A stretch of 64,000 nucleotides of DNA, from contig NZ_LYXZ01000013.1 in assembly GCF_001676615.1 (NCBI RefSeq), positions 186,001 through 250,000 of the forward strand, read 5' to 3'. The stretch comes from Labrys sp. WJW. GTDB lineage: Bacteria; Pseudomonadota; Alphaproteobacteria; Rhizobiales; Labraceae. A model generated the notes under the pieces. That model saw only the letters and a program-made list of their open reading frames with translations, searched no databases and was not told the origin of the DNA. A program made the translations under genes and the position numbers. Positions 18,126-25,997 of this stretch are shown here, piece after piece. Each line of letters begins with the position of its first letter. Positions within the stretch are counted from its first letter, which is position 1.

Positions 18126-18628
18126 GTGGGATAAGACCCTATCGGTGGTTCGCTATTTCGTCCATTGCTCTGGCGTTCCTCGGTGCCTGCGATGACGATC
18201 CTTCTTCATCATCGAGCAGCCAGGTCGTTGTCGCGACCAAGCCGCGAGCTATATCGAGTTGGCTGGCTCAGGGAGACAGGCAGGATCCCGCCCTTTGGCT
18301 CCGCAGTCGCGAAATCGGCCATGAGGCTTTGCCCATCGATCAAGATGTCGGACGATTGCGCAAGGCCATTTCACAGGCACGTGTGCGTTTTTATGAAGAT
18401 CAGCGCATGATTGCCAACCGCGCCGCCCAAACTGCGGATGCACTTCATGAGATCGGGGTGCAGGAGCGCTATGTCGACATTTTGACGGGTCTGGTCGATG
18501 TGGCTGACCGATCCATCGGACGCACCTCCTTCGGTGCGATCTGTCAACAATATGTGACGCTACGCAAATCCGGAAAAAGCCGGGCGGATGCCTTGAATTA
18601 TCTTGCCGACACATACAGTCATCGTTGA
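18122..18628 (+). CDS. putative lipoprotein in the mxaH position
   Basis: The 168-residue product has a lipoprotein signal: a hydrophobic stretch followed by LAFLGAC, then a low-complexity DDDPSSSSSS linker. The rest is alpha-helical with no catalytic motif that I recognise. The start overlaps the stop of the propeller gene by four bases, making it the last gene of the mxa operon. By position it matches mxaH, a small protein of unknown biochemical function in methylotroph mxa clusters. Assignment is by synteny rather than a diagnostic motif. Confidence 0.72.
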   Translation: MSGIRPYRWFAISSIALAFLGACDDDPSSSSSSQVVVATKPRAISSWLAQGDRQDPALWLRSREIGHEALPIDQDVGRLRKAISQARVRFYEDQRMIANRAAQTADALHEIGVQERYVDILTGLVDVADRSIGRTSFGAICQQYVTLRKSGKSRADALNYLADTYSHR

Positions 18629-18889
18629 AGCATTCGCCTTTCAAGCAGGGAATTATCTGCTCGCGCTTCGAAGCTGCTGCTCCGCTCATTACTTATTTTG
18701 CAAGGAACAGCCGGATTATGCGGCGACGGTGCGCCCTATCACATACACGACCGAAAAGTTTCGGCTCAAAATCTTTTCCGGATCTTTTCGACATCGAGCA
18801 TGTGAAGATCTGGTTCAGGCCAAGCAGGATCCGCCAAAAATTCCGAGTGATGCGTTAGCACAGACAAGTCGATCATGTTGATCGGTGCT

Positions 18890-19135
18890 TTATCCGCGCC
18901 TGCCCTCTTTCGAAAAATGGGCATAGATCTGCTCTCGGCGACCACAATAGACCTTCACGACATCGCCTTTCTGGACCAAGCCTGTGTTGGCGATGTAGGC
19001 CATTGCTTCGATTTGGCAAAGGTCGATCTTATTGTAGTGATTGGGCCCGAACGTCACGGACAATGCGTTGCTGCGATCGCAATCTTGGATAGGGATCGAA
19101 CTGGCACAGATCAAAATGGCAGCTAAAATATTCAT
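18890..19135 (-). CDS. small exported protein, unknown function
   Basis: This gene encodes an 81-residue protein that I do not recognise. It starts with a hydrophobic segment (MNILAAILICASSIPI) that could be a signal peptide. Three cysteines follow in the mature part (after IQD, after DL and after VY), which suggests an envelope location. An excellent ribosome site (AAGGAG, five bases before the ATG) supports real translation. It is convergent with the end of the mxa operon and sits downstream of the gbdR-like gene on the same strand. The remaining sequence at 18629-18889 shows no gene. Confidence 0.55.
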   Translation of the reverse strand: MNILAAILICASSIPIQDCDRSNALSVTFGPNHYNKIDLCQIEAMAYIANTGLVQKGDVVKVYCGRREQIYAHFSKEGRRG

Positions 19136-19224
19136 TCAATCTCCTTACAAGATATTCGTTCTCGTTGGCCAACGGATGGACAACGATCTTTTACACAACT
19201 CGCGGCCTGACCAATGTTCTAAAC

Positions 19225-20256
19225 TCACGACGAAGAGGTGGAGATCTCTCGGCATGAAGCGCGCATAAGTGTTACATTTTTTCGACTGACAGACACTCCC
19301 TTGCGCTCCTCGGTGGGGGTACGACCGAAGTGCTCAGTGTAGCATTTGGAGAAGTGAGAGGCGGAGACGAAGCCGCACGCCAACCCCACCGAAAGAACCG
19401 GCATCGATGTTTGGCGCAGGAGCTGCCGGGCGCGATTGAGGCGCATCTGCTGATAGTATCGCGCTGGCGAGGTGCTCAGGTAGCGTTGAAACAGGCGCTC
19501 GAGCTGGCGTGGCGTCAACCGCACGATACGGGCTAATTGCGTGCAGGAGACCGGTTCCTCCAAACGCCTGCCCATCTCGTCGACCACGGCGAGCAGTTTG
19601 GGATGGGATATGCCGAAGCGGGCCCGCAGTTCCATACGCTGGCGCTCATTCGAAGCGCGCATGCGATGATGGATCAACTGGTCGGAAACCAGGCCGGCGA
19701 GTTCGGAGCCTTTTTCGGCGGCGACGAGGGCCAGCATCATGTCGATCGCGGCCGTGCCACCGGCACAGGTGAAGCGATTGCGGTCGATCTCATATAGCTC
19801 CTGCGTGGCATCGATGTCGGGAAACTGTTCCCGGAAGCTGTCGAAATTTTCCCAGTGAATGGCACAGCGATGACCGTTCAGAAGACCAGCCCTGGCCAGA
19901 ATATAGGGGCCTGTGCACAGGGCACCGATGGAAACGCCGTGGAAGGCAAGCTTGCGAAGCCTGGCGATCAGGGGGCCATGGTCGTATTTCTGCACGTCTA
20001 TTCCCGAGCAGACGATAGTCAGGGACATCGGGCCGGCATCACCATAGTTTCCATCCACGGCGATTGCGAGGCCGTTCGAGGCTTGGATCGCCTGGCCGTC
20101 GGGAGAATAGAGCCGCCACGTATAGGCCTTCATGCCGAGAACGTGATTGGTCAGGCGCAGGACCTCAAGTGCAGCTGTGAACGCGATCATCGAGAAAGCC
20201 GGCGTGAGCAGGAAGCCGACGGTGTGCGTGGTGCTGAGTTTGGCCCGGATGTTCAT
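19225..20256 (-). CDS. GlxA/GbdR-type AraC-family regulator
   Basis: This 343-residue transcription factor has an N-terminal DJ-1/PfpI-like (class I amidotransferase-fold) domain. The pattern SIGALCTGPYILARAGLLNG lies near residues 110-130. A C-terminal AraC helix-turn-helix domain runs from about 215 to 320 (LARIVRLTPRQLERLFQRYL, then ACGFVSASHFSKCYTEHFG). This architecture is that of GbdR and related activators of glycine betaine and carnitine catabolism. Its start overlaps the cobF stop by four bases. Being at the end of the gbcA-gbcB-fdhA run, it probably responds to betaine or dimethylglycine. Confidence 0.83.
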   Translation of the reverse strand: MNIRAKLSTTHTVGFLLTPAFSMIAFTAALEVLRLTNHVLGMKAYTWRLYSPDGQAIQASNGLAIAVDGNYGDAGPMSLTIVCSGIDVQKYDHGPLIARLRKLAFHGVSIGALCTGPYILARAGLLNGHRCAIHWENFDSFREQFPDIDATQELYEIDRNRFTCAGGTAAIDMMLALVAAEKGSELAGLVSDQLIHHRMRASNERQRMELRARFGISHPKLLAVVDEMGRRLEEPVSCTQLARIVRLTPRQLERLFQRYLSTSPARYYQQMRLNRARQLLRQTSMPVLSVGLACGFVSASHFSKCYTEHFGRTPTEERKGVSVSRKNVTLMRASCREISTSSS

Positions 20257-21023
20257 AGGGATTCGCCGCGCCTCCGCCTTTTCATCAAGGCAATGTCCAT
20301 GATCCAGCCTTTCTTCCGGCGCGCCTCAGCCCTGATACGTTCGATGTCGTCGACGACGTCGCCGAGCTTTCCGGCAACCAGGATTTGATCGGGAGTGCCG
20401 AGATAGGCGCCCCAGAAAACATCGCTGCCGGTATCGGCCTGCCGCAGCGCCTTTTCCGCATTCAGGAGAACGACGACACTGTCGGCGTTGTCGGGAAAGC
20501 TCGCCGCCAGATCGCGCCCGGAGGTGATCAGGATCGAATGTCCGATCTCGTTGAGTGTCACCTTGTGCTCGGCCGCCAGCGCCTGGACACTGCTGATCCC
20601 GGGGAAGACCTCGTATTCCAGCTCGAAATCACCGCGCGCCTTGAGACGATCGAGAATGCGGATGGTGCTGTCATAGAGGGTGGGATCGCCCCACACGAGA
20701 AACGCGCCCGTTTGCGAAGGGGTGAGTTCCTCGGCGATGAGTTCTCCATAGACTGCCTCGACATCCTGGTGCCATTTCATCACGCTGGCGTCGTAGTCTG
20801 TTCCCATCCCACGGAGGGGGAGATCGAATACCACGCTTCGGAATGAAGAATTCGAGACGTGACGCCCGAGGATTTCCTCGCGGATGCGCGCAAGCTCCTG
20901 CTTCTCGCCGCCTTTGTTAGGGATGAAGAAAACATCCACGCGGTTCATGGCCTTCACGGCCTGGACGGTGACGTGATCGGGATTACCGGCCCCGATGCCG
21001 ATGACGGCTAGCCTGCGTTTCAT
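20253..21023 (-). CDS. cobF: precorrin-6A synthase (deacetylating)
   Basis: CobF methylates precorrin-5 at C1 with loss of acetate to give precorrin-6A, in the aerobic cobalamin pathway. The 256-residue product has the tetrapyrrole methylase fold. An N-terminal GIGAGNPDHVTVQAV motif is followed by GAFLVWGDPTLYDSTIRIL, EVFPGISSVQALAA and YLGTPDQILVAGKLGDV, all family-typical. It overlaps the upstream small gene and the downstream regulator gene by four bases each. It is isolated from other cob biosynthesis genes here. It lies in a run that begins with a cobalamin riboswitch, which gives a reason for its position. Confidence 0.92.
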   Translation of the reverse strand: MKRRLAVIGIGAGNPDHVTVQAVKAMNRVDVFFIPNKGGEKQELARIREEILGRHVSNSSFRSVVFDLPLRGMGTDYDASVMKWHQDVEAVYGELIAEELTPSQTGAFLVWGDPTLYDSTIRILDRLKARGDFELEYEVFPGISSVQALAAEHKVTLNEIGHSILITSGRDLAASFPDNADSVVVLLNAEKALRQADTGSDVFWGAYLGTPDQILVAGKLGDVVDDIERIRAEARRKKGWIMDIALMKRRRRGESL

Positions 21024-21385
21024 TGCGGTCCGGCCGATGCTGGAGCCAGTGCCTGATCATGGCAGAATTCCAGGAACAACGCATGGAGCCGGCGCGGCCC
21101 TGGATGCGTCCCGTCATCGGCCTCCAGCCTCAGGAGTTCGGTCCGCGCTGCGGCAATTAGATCAGTGGTCTGCGATTGCGTCATCAGCCAGGCCAGGAAG
21201 ACTTCCTCGGGTTCGGGGAGGCCCGAAGCCAGACCTGTCGATTGCTGTTGGGGCGCAAGTACCGGATGCCCGCCTGGCGGCTGCGCGCATGCTGTCGAAG
21301 CAACAGGTAGAACAGCACGTCCGCCACGCGGTTCCCCGTCTGGAGCCGCATATTGCCTGGGACGTTTCAACCTTGACCGGTTCAT
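21020..21385 (-). CDS. unrecognised protein coupled to cobF
   Basis: This 121-residue reading frame ends with a four-base overlap with cobF, so it is probably translated with it. The N-terminal 55 residues are rich in Arg, Gly and Pro with no domain that I recognise. The C-terminal half is helical and more protein-like (PEPEEVFLAWLMTQSQ, then LIAAARTELLRLE and RLHALFLEFC), suggesting that this is the conserved part and that the true start could be further in. AAAGG lies about 10 bases before the chosen ATG. No function can be assigned from sequence. Confidence 0.55.
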   Translation of the reverse strand: MNRSRLKRPRQYAAPDGEPRGGRAVLPVASTACAQPPGGHPVLAPQQQSTGLASGLPEPEEVFLAWLMTQSQTTDLIAAARTELLRLEADDGTHPGPRRLHALFLEFCHDQALAPASAGPQ

Positions 21386-21473
21386 GGGAGAGCGCCTTTG
21401 GAGCGGATTGTCTTGCGCGGACCGGGAAGAAAAGATCCTGATCCGCGCCTTTGGGCGGTGGGGCCCTTTGTTG

Positions 21474-22664
21474 TCAGGCTGCCTTCAGCAGGGAGCCATG
21501 CGGGTCCAGCACGAATTTCGTCGCCGCACCCTGATCGAAGCTCTCATAGCCCTGCACGGCATCTTCGAGCGAAATCACCTTGGCGTTGACGATATCGGCG
21601 ATCGGCAGGCGGTCATGCAGGATGGCCTGCATCAGCTGCCGATTGTAACGAAGCACCGGCGTCTGTCCGGTGTGCAGGGACTGGGCCTTGGCCCAACCGA
21701 GGCCGAAGCGCAGCGAGAGGCTGCCATGCTTGGCTGCGTTGTCGACGGCGCCGGGGTCCTCCGTGACATAGAGGCCGGGAATGCCGATGGCACCGGCGGC
21801 CCGCGTGATTTCCATCATCTGATTGAGCACGACCGCCGGCTGCTCGTGGCCGGAGTGGCCGCGTGCCTCGAAGCCCACGGCGTCGATGGCGCTGTCGACC
21901 TCCGGCGAGCCCGTCACGTCCGCGATCATGTCTCCCAGCCGGTCGCTTCTCGATAGATCGATTGGCTCGAAGCCGACCTTGGCAGCGTGGGCAAGCCGCT
22001 CCTTGTTGAAATCGCCGATCATGACGACTGCTGCGCCCAGAATACGTGCCGAGGCTGCCGCTGCCAGGCCGACAGGTCCAGCACCCGCCACATAGACGGT
22101 GGAACCAACACCCACCTTGGCGCAGACGGCACCGTGAAATCCGGTCGGTAGAATGTCGGACAGCATGGTGAGATCGCGGATCTTCGCCAGGGCCTTGTCG
22201 CGATCTGGAAACTTCAGGAGGTTGAAATCAGCATAGGGCACCGTGACGTAGCGCGCCTGACCACCGATCCAGCCGCCCATATCGACATAGCCATAGGCGC
22301 CGCCGGCGCGAGCCGGGTTTACCGTGAGGCAAACGCCAGTGTCCTGCGACCTGCAGCATCGGCAGCGGCCGCAAGCAACGTTGAAGGGCACCGAGACAAC
22401 GTCGCCGATCTCGAGCATCTCGACATCTGCGCCTTTCTCGATGACCTCACCGGTGATCTCGTGACCGAGAACGAGGCCCGAAGGGGCGGTCGTGCGTCCG
22501 CGCACCATATGCTGGTCGGAGCCGCAGATATTGGTGGAGATCACCTTCAAGATAACGGCATGCTCGATACGCCTGCCGTCGGGGGCCTGCAATTTGGGAT
22601 CGTCGATGTTCTGGACCTCGACCTTGCCGGGGCCAATATAGACGACGCCTCTGTTCTTGCTCAT
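21474..22664 (-). CDS. fdhA: glutathione-independent formaldehyde dehydrogenase
   Basis: FdhA is an NAD-dependent zinc dehydrogenase of the medium-chain alcohol dehydrogenase superfamily that oxidises formaldehyde to formate without glutathione. The product is 396 residues, the usual size. Catalytic-zinc ligands are visible as C47 (NICGSDQHMVRGR) and H68-E69 (LGHEITGEV). The structural zinc site is the cysteine cluster at 98-112 (CGRCRCCRSQDTGVC). The nucleotide-binding motif is VAGAGPVGLAAAA. GGAGGA precedes the ATG. It lies 153 bases after gbcB, fitting removal of the formaldehyde released by betaine demethylation. It may also serve methanol oxidation. Confidence 0.93.
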   Translation of the reverse strand: MSKNRGVVYIGPGKVEVQNIDDPKLQAPDGRRIEHAVILKVISTNICGSDQHMVRGRTTAPSGLVLGHEITGEVIEKGADVEMLEIGDVVSVPFNVACGRCRCCRSQDTGVCLTVNPARAGGAYGYVDMGGWIGGQARYVTVPYADFNLLKFPDRDKALAKIRDLTMLSDILPTGFHGAVCAKVGVGSTVYVAGAGPVGLAAAASARILGAAVVMIGDFNKERLAHAAKVGFEPIDLSRSDRLGDMIADVTGSPEVDSAIDAVGFEARGHSGHEQPAVVLNQMMEITRAAGAIGIPGLYVTEDPGAVDNAAKHGSLSLRFGLGWAKAQSLHTGQTPVLRYNRQLMQAILHDRLPIADIVNAKVISLEDAVQGYESFDQGAATKFVLDPHGSLLKAA

Positions 22665-22817
22665 ATCGTCTCCTCCGTTGTCATCTGTACGGTGTGGTCC
22701 GGATCGCAGCTGCACCCTGGAGGGCCGCGGCGACATTGTCGGGGCTGGCCAGCGGCCATCCCCTTGACCCGCTCCGGAATGCCTGTCCGTTACCGGCAGG
22801 CACGGGAACGGCTCAAT

Positions 22818-23918
22818 TCACGCCTCGACCTCGAGGGCCGTCAGTGGCTTGGAGCAGCAGGCGAGGATGAAACCGTCGGCGATCTCGTCGTCGAGGATGC
22901 CGCCATTGTGGTTCATCGTCACTTCGCCCGAAACCTTCCGGATCTTGCAGGTGCCGCAGAGGCCGAATTCACAAGCCGCCGGGATGCGCACGCCGCAAGC
23001 GCGTGCCGTTTGCAGGACGGTTTGTTCAGGCAGGCATTGCCCATCCGTTTCGGAGAGTGCAAAGCGCACCAGCTGGGCCTTTTCCTGGGCCTCCTCTAAG
23101 GCTTCCGAGGCCACTTCGGCGAGAGCTTCCTCCCTGACCGGTGCAGCAAAGCTCTCTTGATGGTAGTGGCCGAGGTCGAAGCCGGCCGAGGCGAGCAGTT
23201 CCCTCACGGCACGCATGAAAGGCTCGGGACCGCAGCAGAAGACCTCTCGCTCCCGGAAGTCGGGAGCCAGCAGGGGCATGCGAACGGCATCGATACGCCC
23301 GATATGCCCGAACCAGTTCTCGCGGCTCGAGCGTTCCTCGATCATGAAGCCGAGCTTGAGGCCGGGCATATGGCGGCCGAGCAATCCCAGTTCTTCGCGA
23401 AAGATGATCTCCTCGGGGCGCCGCGCGCAATTGACGAACGACACGTCTGTCCATGGCGCGCAGTCGCTCAGCCAACGCAGCATCGACATCATCGGAGTGA
23501 CGCCCGACCCGGCGGAGATGAAAAGATATCTCGCAGCCGGATGATCGTGATGGGAGAAGTCGCCGGCCGGTCCATAGGCCTTGATGCGGTCCCCCACCTT
23601 GAGATGGTCGAACATCCATCGCGTGCCGACGCTGCTCGCCTGGGCTTTCACCGTGATCGAGATCGCGAAGGGGCGTGACGGCGAAGAGGAAAGCGTATAG
23701 GTGCGCAGGAGCGGCCCGTCCGTGACCGGAAGCTCCAGCGTGATGAACTGGCCGGGCTTGTAGCGGAACCAGGTCTGAGCGTCGGAACGGAAGATGAAGG
23801 TCTTCACGTCCGGTGCCTCGTCGGTGATGCCGACGATCTCCAGCACCTGCAATCGATCGTTCCAGGGCGCCATTTCATCGAGATGGCGGTAAAGGTGGGG
23901 ACCTGCAGTCGCAATCAT
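22818..23918 (-). CDS. gbcB: ferredoxin-type reductase of glycine betaine demethylase
   Basis: This protein supplies electrons from NAD(P)H to the Rieske oxygenase encoded upstream. The 366-residue product has a flavin-binding ferredoxin-reductase domain (YKPGQFITLELP, LRTYTLSSSPS) and an NAD-binding domain (FISAGSGVTPMMSMLRWL, FCCGPEPFMRAV). The C-terminal plant-type 2Fe-2S domain has the cluster CEFGLCGTC and a later cysteine. This order matches GbcB. I chose the ATG at 23918. A TTG at 23936 overlapping the gbcA stop is an alternative. Confidence 0.88.
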   Translation of the reverse strand: MIATAGPHLYRHLDEMAPWNDRLQVLEIVGITDEAPDVKTFIFRSDAQTWFRYKPGQFITLELPVTDGPLLRTYTLSSSPSRPFAISITVKAQASSVGTRWMFDHLKVGDRIKAYGPAGDFSHHDHPAARYLFISAGSGVTPMMSMLRWLSDCAPWTDVSFVNCARRPEEIIFREELGLLGRHMPGLKLGFMIEERSSRENWFGHIGRIDAVRMPLLAPDFREREVFCCGPEPFMRAVRELLASAGFDLGHYHQESFAAPVREEALAEVASEALEEAQEKAQLVRFALSETDGQCLPEQTVLQTARACGVRIPAACEFGLCGTCKIRKVSGEVTMNHNGGILDDEIADGFILACCSKPLTALEVEA

Positions 23919-23932
23919 GGCCGCTGCGCCCC

Positions 23933-25180
23933 TCAAGCGACGGTGCGGAGCAGAGGACTTCCACCTTCAGTCAGCCGCGGCTGAATGAAACGGTCGTACC
24001 AGTCACAGAACTGGATCACGCCGCTCTCATGCAACTGCGAATAGGGGCCAGGACGGTAAGCGGGCGACTTGATACCGAAGGCGTTCTCCTCGACGATGCG
24101 GCGGTCCTCGTCATTGGTTTCGGTCCAGACGTGGGTCAATTCGTCGAGCTTGTAGTCGACACCTTCGACGGCATCCTTGTGCACCAGCCATTTTGTCGTG
24201 ACGGCTGTCTCCGTTGCGCTCAGAGGCAGGACGCGGAATGTGACGGCGTGGTCGGCGAGAACATGGTTCCACGTCGTCGGATAGTGATAGAGCAGGAGGG
24301 TGCCGAAACGGTCGACCGGCACCTGGTCCGACAATCCCCTGCGGACGGCTGGCCGGCCCGTCATCGTATAGCTGATGGCGTCCCGCAGAAGAGGCGCGCG
24401 CGTGGTGCGGTACTGGCCTTCATCATCGATGACGAAACGCGACCGGAGTCCGGCCGCTTCGCATTTTTGCCAATGCGCAAGCATGTCCGGGTCATTTTCG
24501 GCCCCCTGGACGCCGGTGACGGTGGGCGCCTCCGGGAATGTCTTGCACAGCGCGGGGTGATTGGCGGAGCAGTGATAGCACTCGCGGTTGTTTTCCCAGA
24601 CGAGCTTCCAATTGCCCTTTTCGATGATCGTCGACTCGAAGGCGATCTTGGCGTCCCGGAGGTTGTGCGGGGCCAGATAGGGCTCCACCATGGCACGGAA
24701 GGGAGCGAAGTCGGCCGGTCGTTCCGCCAGGCAGATGAAGATATAGCCGGCGACACTCTCGCAGGCGACAGGGCTCAGGCCGAAATCTTCCTTCTTGAAA
24801 CCCGGGTCCATGTCGCGGGCGAAGACGAGACTGCCGTCGAGATCGTAGGTCCATTGATGGTAGGGGCAGACGAGGCGGGCCGAGGTGCCGCGATGGGCCG
24901 AGCAGACACGGCTTCCACGATGCCGGCAGGAATTGTGGAGGGCGCGGATCACACCATCGCGGCCCCGCACGACGATCACCGGATAGTCGCCGATATGGAC
25001 GGTAAAGAAGCTGCCGGGCTTGGCGATCTCGCAGTCATGGCCGACAAAGAGCCAGTCCCGATACCAGATCAGCTCAAGATCGACCTGATAGAAGTCGGGG
25101 TCGATATAAAAGGGCCGATCCAGGCTGAAGCCTTCCCGCCGGTTGCGAAGAAGCCTCAACATCTCATTGCGCGCATCCAT
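23933..25180 (-). CDS. gbcA: Rieske oxygenase, glycine betaine demethylase subunit A-like
   Basis: GbcA-type Rieske non-haem iron oxygenases remove one methyl group from glycine betaine as formaldehyde, giving dimethylglycine. The 415-residue product has a Rieske 2Fe-2S site with C85/H87 (SCRHRGS) and C105/H108 (VCPYHQW). The iron-binding region is in the catalytic domain (ENNRECYHCSANHP). A GGGACGG ribosome site precedes the ATG. It is the first gene after a cobalamin riboswitch at 25290-25478. Betaine as substrate is inferred from family resemblance and from gbcB, fdhA and the GbdR-like regulator nearby. Another quaternary amine is possible. Confidence 0.87.
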   Translation of the reverse strand: MDARNEMLRLLRNRREGFSLDRPFYIDPDFYQVDLELIWYRDWLFVGHDCEIAKPGSFFTVHIGDYPVIVVRGRDGVIRALHNSCRHRGSRVCSAHRGTSARLVCPYHQWTYDLDGSLVFARDMDPGFKKEDFGLSPVACESVAGYIFICLAERPADFAPFRAMVEPYLAPHNLRDAKIAFESTIIEKGNWKLVWENNRECYHCSANHPALCKTFPEAPTVTGVQGAENDPDMLAHWQKCEAAGLRSRFVIDDEGQYRTTRAPLLRDAISYTMTGRPAVRRGLSDQVPVDRFGTLLLYHYPTTWNHVLADHAVTFRVLPLSATETAVTTKWLVHKDAVEGVDYKLDELTHVWTETNDEDRRIVEENAFGIKSPAYRPGPYSQLHESGVIQFCDWYDRFIQPRLTEGGSPLLRTVA

Positions 25181-25289
25181 GTTCCGTCCCTCTCGCGAGG
25201 ACTGAACTGGTGGTGATGGAGGTAAGACGACGGCGGGACGACACCTCGCACGCCGATCTGCCTCTTGACCGCCCACCGCGATCAGTCAG

Positions 25290-25478
25290 GTTCCCATTCG
25301 AGGCTGGTTTCCGGGCTCCGGAGCTGTCCGAGGGGACTGTCTCGACACCTTCCCAGATCATTTCGGATCCAGTGGCATTCGTCGAAACGATGGCTTCGTT
25401 ACCGTTGCGGGGGCAGCGCCGGTCTTGAACCGGCTTCCCAATTATCCCCTCGAAAAGATCGAAGGGCACCTTGAACAG
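25290..25478 (-). ncRNA. cobalamin riboswitch upstream of gbcA
   Basis: Read on the minus strand, this leader shows the ordered core elements of the B12 riboswitch. GCTGCCCCCGCAAC lies at 25417-25404, GCCACTGG at 25376-25369 and GGGAAGG at 25354-25348. The B12 box, AGCCCGGAAACCAGCC, lies at 25317-25302. An upstream GAGGGGATAATTGGGAA segment fits the receptor helices. The box lies about 120 bases before the gbcA start with no gene between. I see no obvious intrinsic terminator between it and gbcA, so control of translation or a long-range structure is likely. Boundaries are approximate. Confidence 0.9.
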
Positions 25479-25697
25479 GTTCAAGCATGCACCGTTGCAG
25501 CAATTGCAGAAGGCCCAAAAGCGACATCGCGTAGGCGCAATGGCGACAGTCCAAGCCGGAGGTCAGGCAAAGGTAGCTTGCTCCGCCGATGCCAGGCCTG
25601 CGATCGCGTGGGCCCGCAAAGAACCGAGAGCCTCCGCTTTGCCAGGGGACATGGGACCCGCCCTGCTTGACAGCCGCAACGGGCAGGCCCTAGCGTC

Positions 25698-25873
25698 ACC
25701 TGGACGGTTCCCCTCGGGGAATAATAGGGAACGCGGAGAAATGAGCGATCGTTTCGAACCGCGGCTGCCCCCGCAACTGTAGGCGGTGAGTCCTTCGTTA
25801 CATGCCACTGGGGTCAAGCCTGGGAAGGCAACGAAGAGCACGACGACCCGTGAGCCAGGAGACCTGCCGTCGC
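25698..25873 (+). ncRNA. cobalamin riboswitch upstream of btuB
   Basis: The plus strand carries a second full set of B12 riboswitch core elements. GGTTCCCCTCGGGGAATAAT lies near 25706, GCTGCCCCCGCAAC at 25764-25777, GCCACTG at 25804-25810 and GGGAAGG at 25822-25828. The B12 box AGCCAGGAGACCTGCC is at 25853-25868. It ends about 125 bases before the btuB ATG. Repression of B12 uptake genes when adenosylcobalamin is abundant is the known role. It is divergent from the gbcA riboswitch, with about 220 bases between them. Confidence 0.95.
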
Positions 25874-25997
25874 AATGGTCACGCGCGATAACATTGGGCG
25901 GGGGTCCCCGATGGTGGTCGATCCAGATGTCCTGTTGGGGCAGAGGGAGGGGCTTCAATCGCAGTGACGGCCATTGGCTATCCTGCTCGAGGTCCTC

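Noticed and set aside
18751..18764. CCGAAA/TTTCGG hairpin downstream of the mxa operon as a terminator
   Set aside because: The two-base loop is too tight and no T-run follows directly.
23933..25180. The Rieske protein as an aromatic-ring dioxygenase
   Set aside because: The single-component alpha subunit with a GbcB-type fused reductase, adjacent fdhA and a GbdR-like regulator fits quaternary-amine demethylation better. No ring-cleavage gene is present.
25181..25289. A small cobalt-transport gene (cbtB-like) between the riboswitch and gbcA
   Set aside because: No start codon with an open frame of useful length exists in these roughly 110 bases. The next gene on that strand is gbcA.
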